DNA from: Caldilineaceae bacterium
Lineage (GTDB): Bacteria > Chloroflexota > Anaerolineae > Caldilineales > Caldilineaceae
Assembly (NCBI GenBank): GCA_020634755.1
Contig: JACKBC010000010.1
Span: 97,801-161,800, forward strand
DNA length: 64,000 bases
Direction of reading: 5' to 3'
Below the pieces are notes generated by a model. It ran no database searches, was not told the DNA's origin, and saw only the letters and a program-made list of their open reading frames with translations. Positions 63,921 through 64,000 of this stretch are shown piece after piece; position 1 is the first letter of the stretch; each line of letters starts with the position of its first letter. A program made the translations under genes and the position numbers.

Positions 63921-64000
63921 ATGCCAGAGCCTTCTGATTTCTCCCCACCGCGGTTGAGTTATGCTGTGGCCCGTCTGGAAAGAATTTTGCGTCAGCGTAT
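63921..64000 (+). CDS. Start of a gene running off the right edge (possibly MarR-type)
   Basis: An ATG at 63921 with TGGAG about 9 bases upstream opens a frame that is unbroken to the window end: MPEPSDFSPPRLSYAVARLE, then RILRQR. The helix LSYAVARLERILRQR resembles the first helix of MarR-family regulators, but 26 residues are too few to be sure. Confidence 0.5.
   Translation, partial: MPEPSDFSPPRLSYAVARLERILRQR

Noticed and set aside
1..64000. tRNA or rRNA genes
   Set aside because: I looked for T-loop patterns and conserved rRNA words in the gaps and saw none that form a proper cloverleaf; a covariance search would be decisive.

Overview
The window looks like a chromosomal segment of a Chloroflexota bacterium, most likely of the Anaerolineae/Caldilineae group. 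This is inferred from the mix of protein families, from a secreted protein ending in the LYLPAIKK-type tail that I associate with this phylum, and from GC-rich coding sequence (high fifties percent by eye). No rRNA, tRNA, phage, plasmid or CRISPR signal was seen, and no transposase gene, although the intergenic DNA is full of small repeats.

Layout. 1-8.4 kb: surface polysaccharide region, with two glycosyltransferases, two SAM methyltransferases, a flippase-like membrane protein, an M42 aminopeptidase and a large secreted BNR/fibronectin/TolB protein. 8.6-13.5 kb: M19 dipeptidase and a complete TRAP transporter (DctQ, DctM, DctP). 13.9-18.8 kb: a Uma2-type protein, then a protein-bound sulfur carrier route to cysteine (JAMM protease, ubiquitin-like carrier, rhodanese-ThiF activating enzyme, CysM) behind a strong promoter and a structured leader. 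19-31 kb: an alpha-2-macroglobulin lipoprotein, acetamidase, a peptide-type binding lipoprotein, a Vms1/baeRF-like protein, GlpX, an orphan sarcosine oxidase delta subunit and a stress protein. 31-43.4 kb: coiled-coil protein, BTAD regulator, Ndk, AmaP-like and PspC membrane-stress proteins, DUF2071, acyl-CoA ligase, TPR-TolB protein, DUF5107 lipoprotein and an MFS carrier. 43.8-50.6 kb: an ECF sigma factor fused to a transmembrane DUF5667-like domain, a secreted acidic protein, an autoregulated MarR-lipoprotein pair, a chromate transporter and an IclR regulator. 50.9-59.7 kb: an asymmetric heterodimeric ABC exporter, VapBC, a hydrolase, a GH51 arabinofuranosidase and an AAC(6')-like acetyltransferase. 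59.8-63.3 kb: a split FeoB operon headed by a membrane-anchored DtxR-FeoA regulator with a palindromic operator. The window ends in the start of another gene, possibly MarR-type.

The most unusual content is non-coding. (i) Three families of small non-autonomous elements show terminal inverted repeats and target duplications: 131 bp with a TNA duplication, 113 bp with about 10 bp, and 157 bp with 8 bp. One copy is nested in another family. (ii) Ten gaps between co-directional genes are filled by short repeated 'words' that fold back on themselves; each locus has its own words but the same design. (iii) A promoter followed by a structured 122-nt leader and a terminator-like hairpin precedes the cysteine genes, and a separate promoter drives a 15-codon ORF. 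Among proteins, the membrane-tethered sigma factor, the membrane-anchored DtxR-FeoA regulator and the macroglobulin with a second, internal lipoprotein signal deserve most attention.
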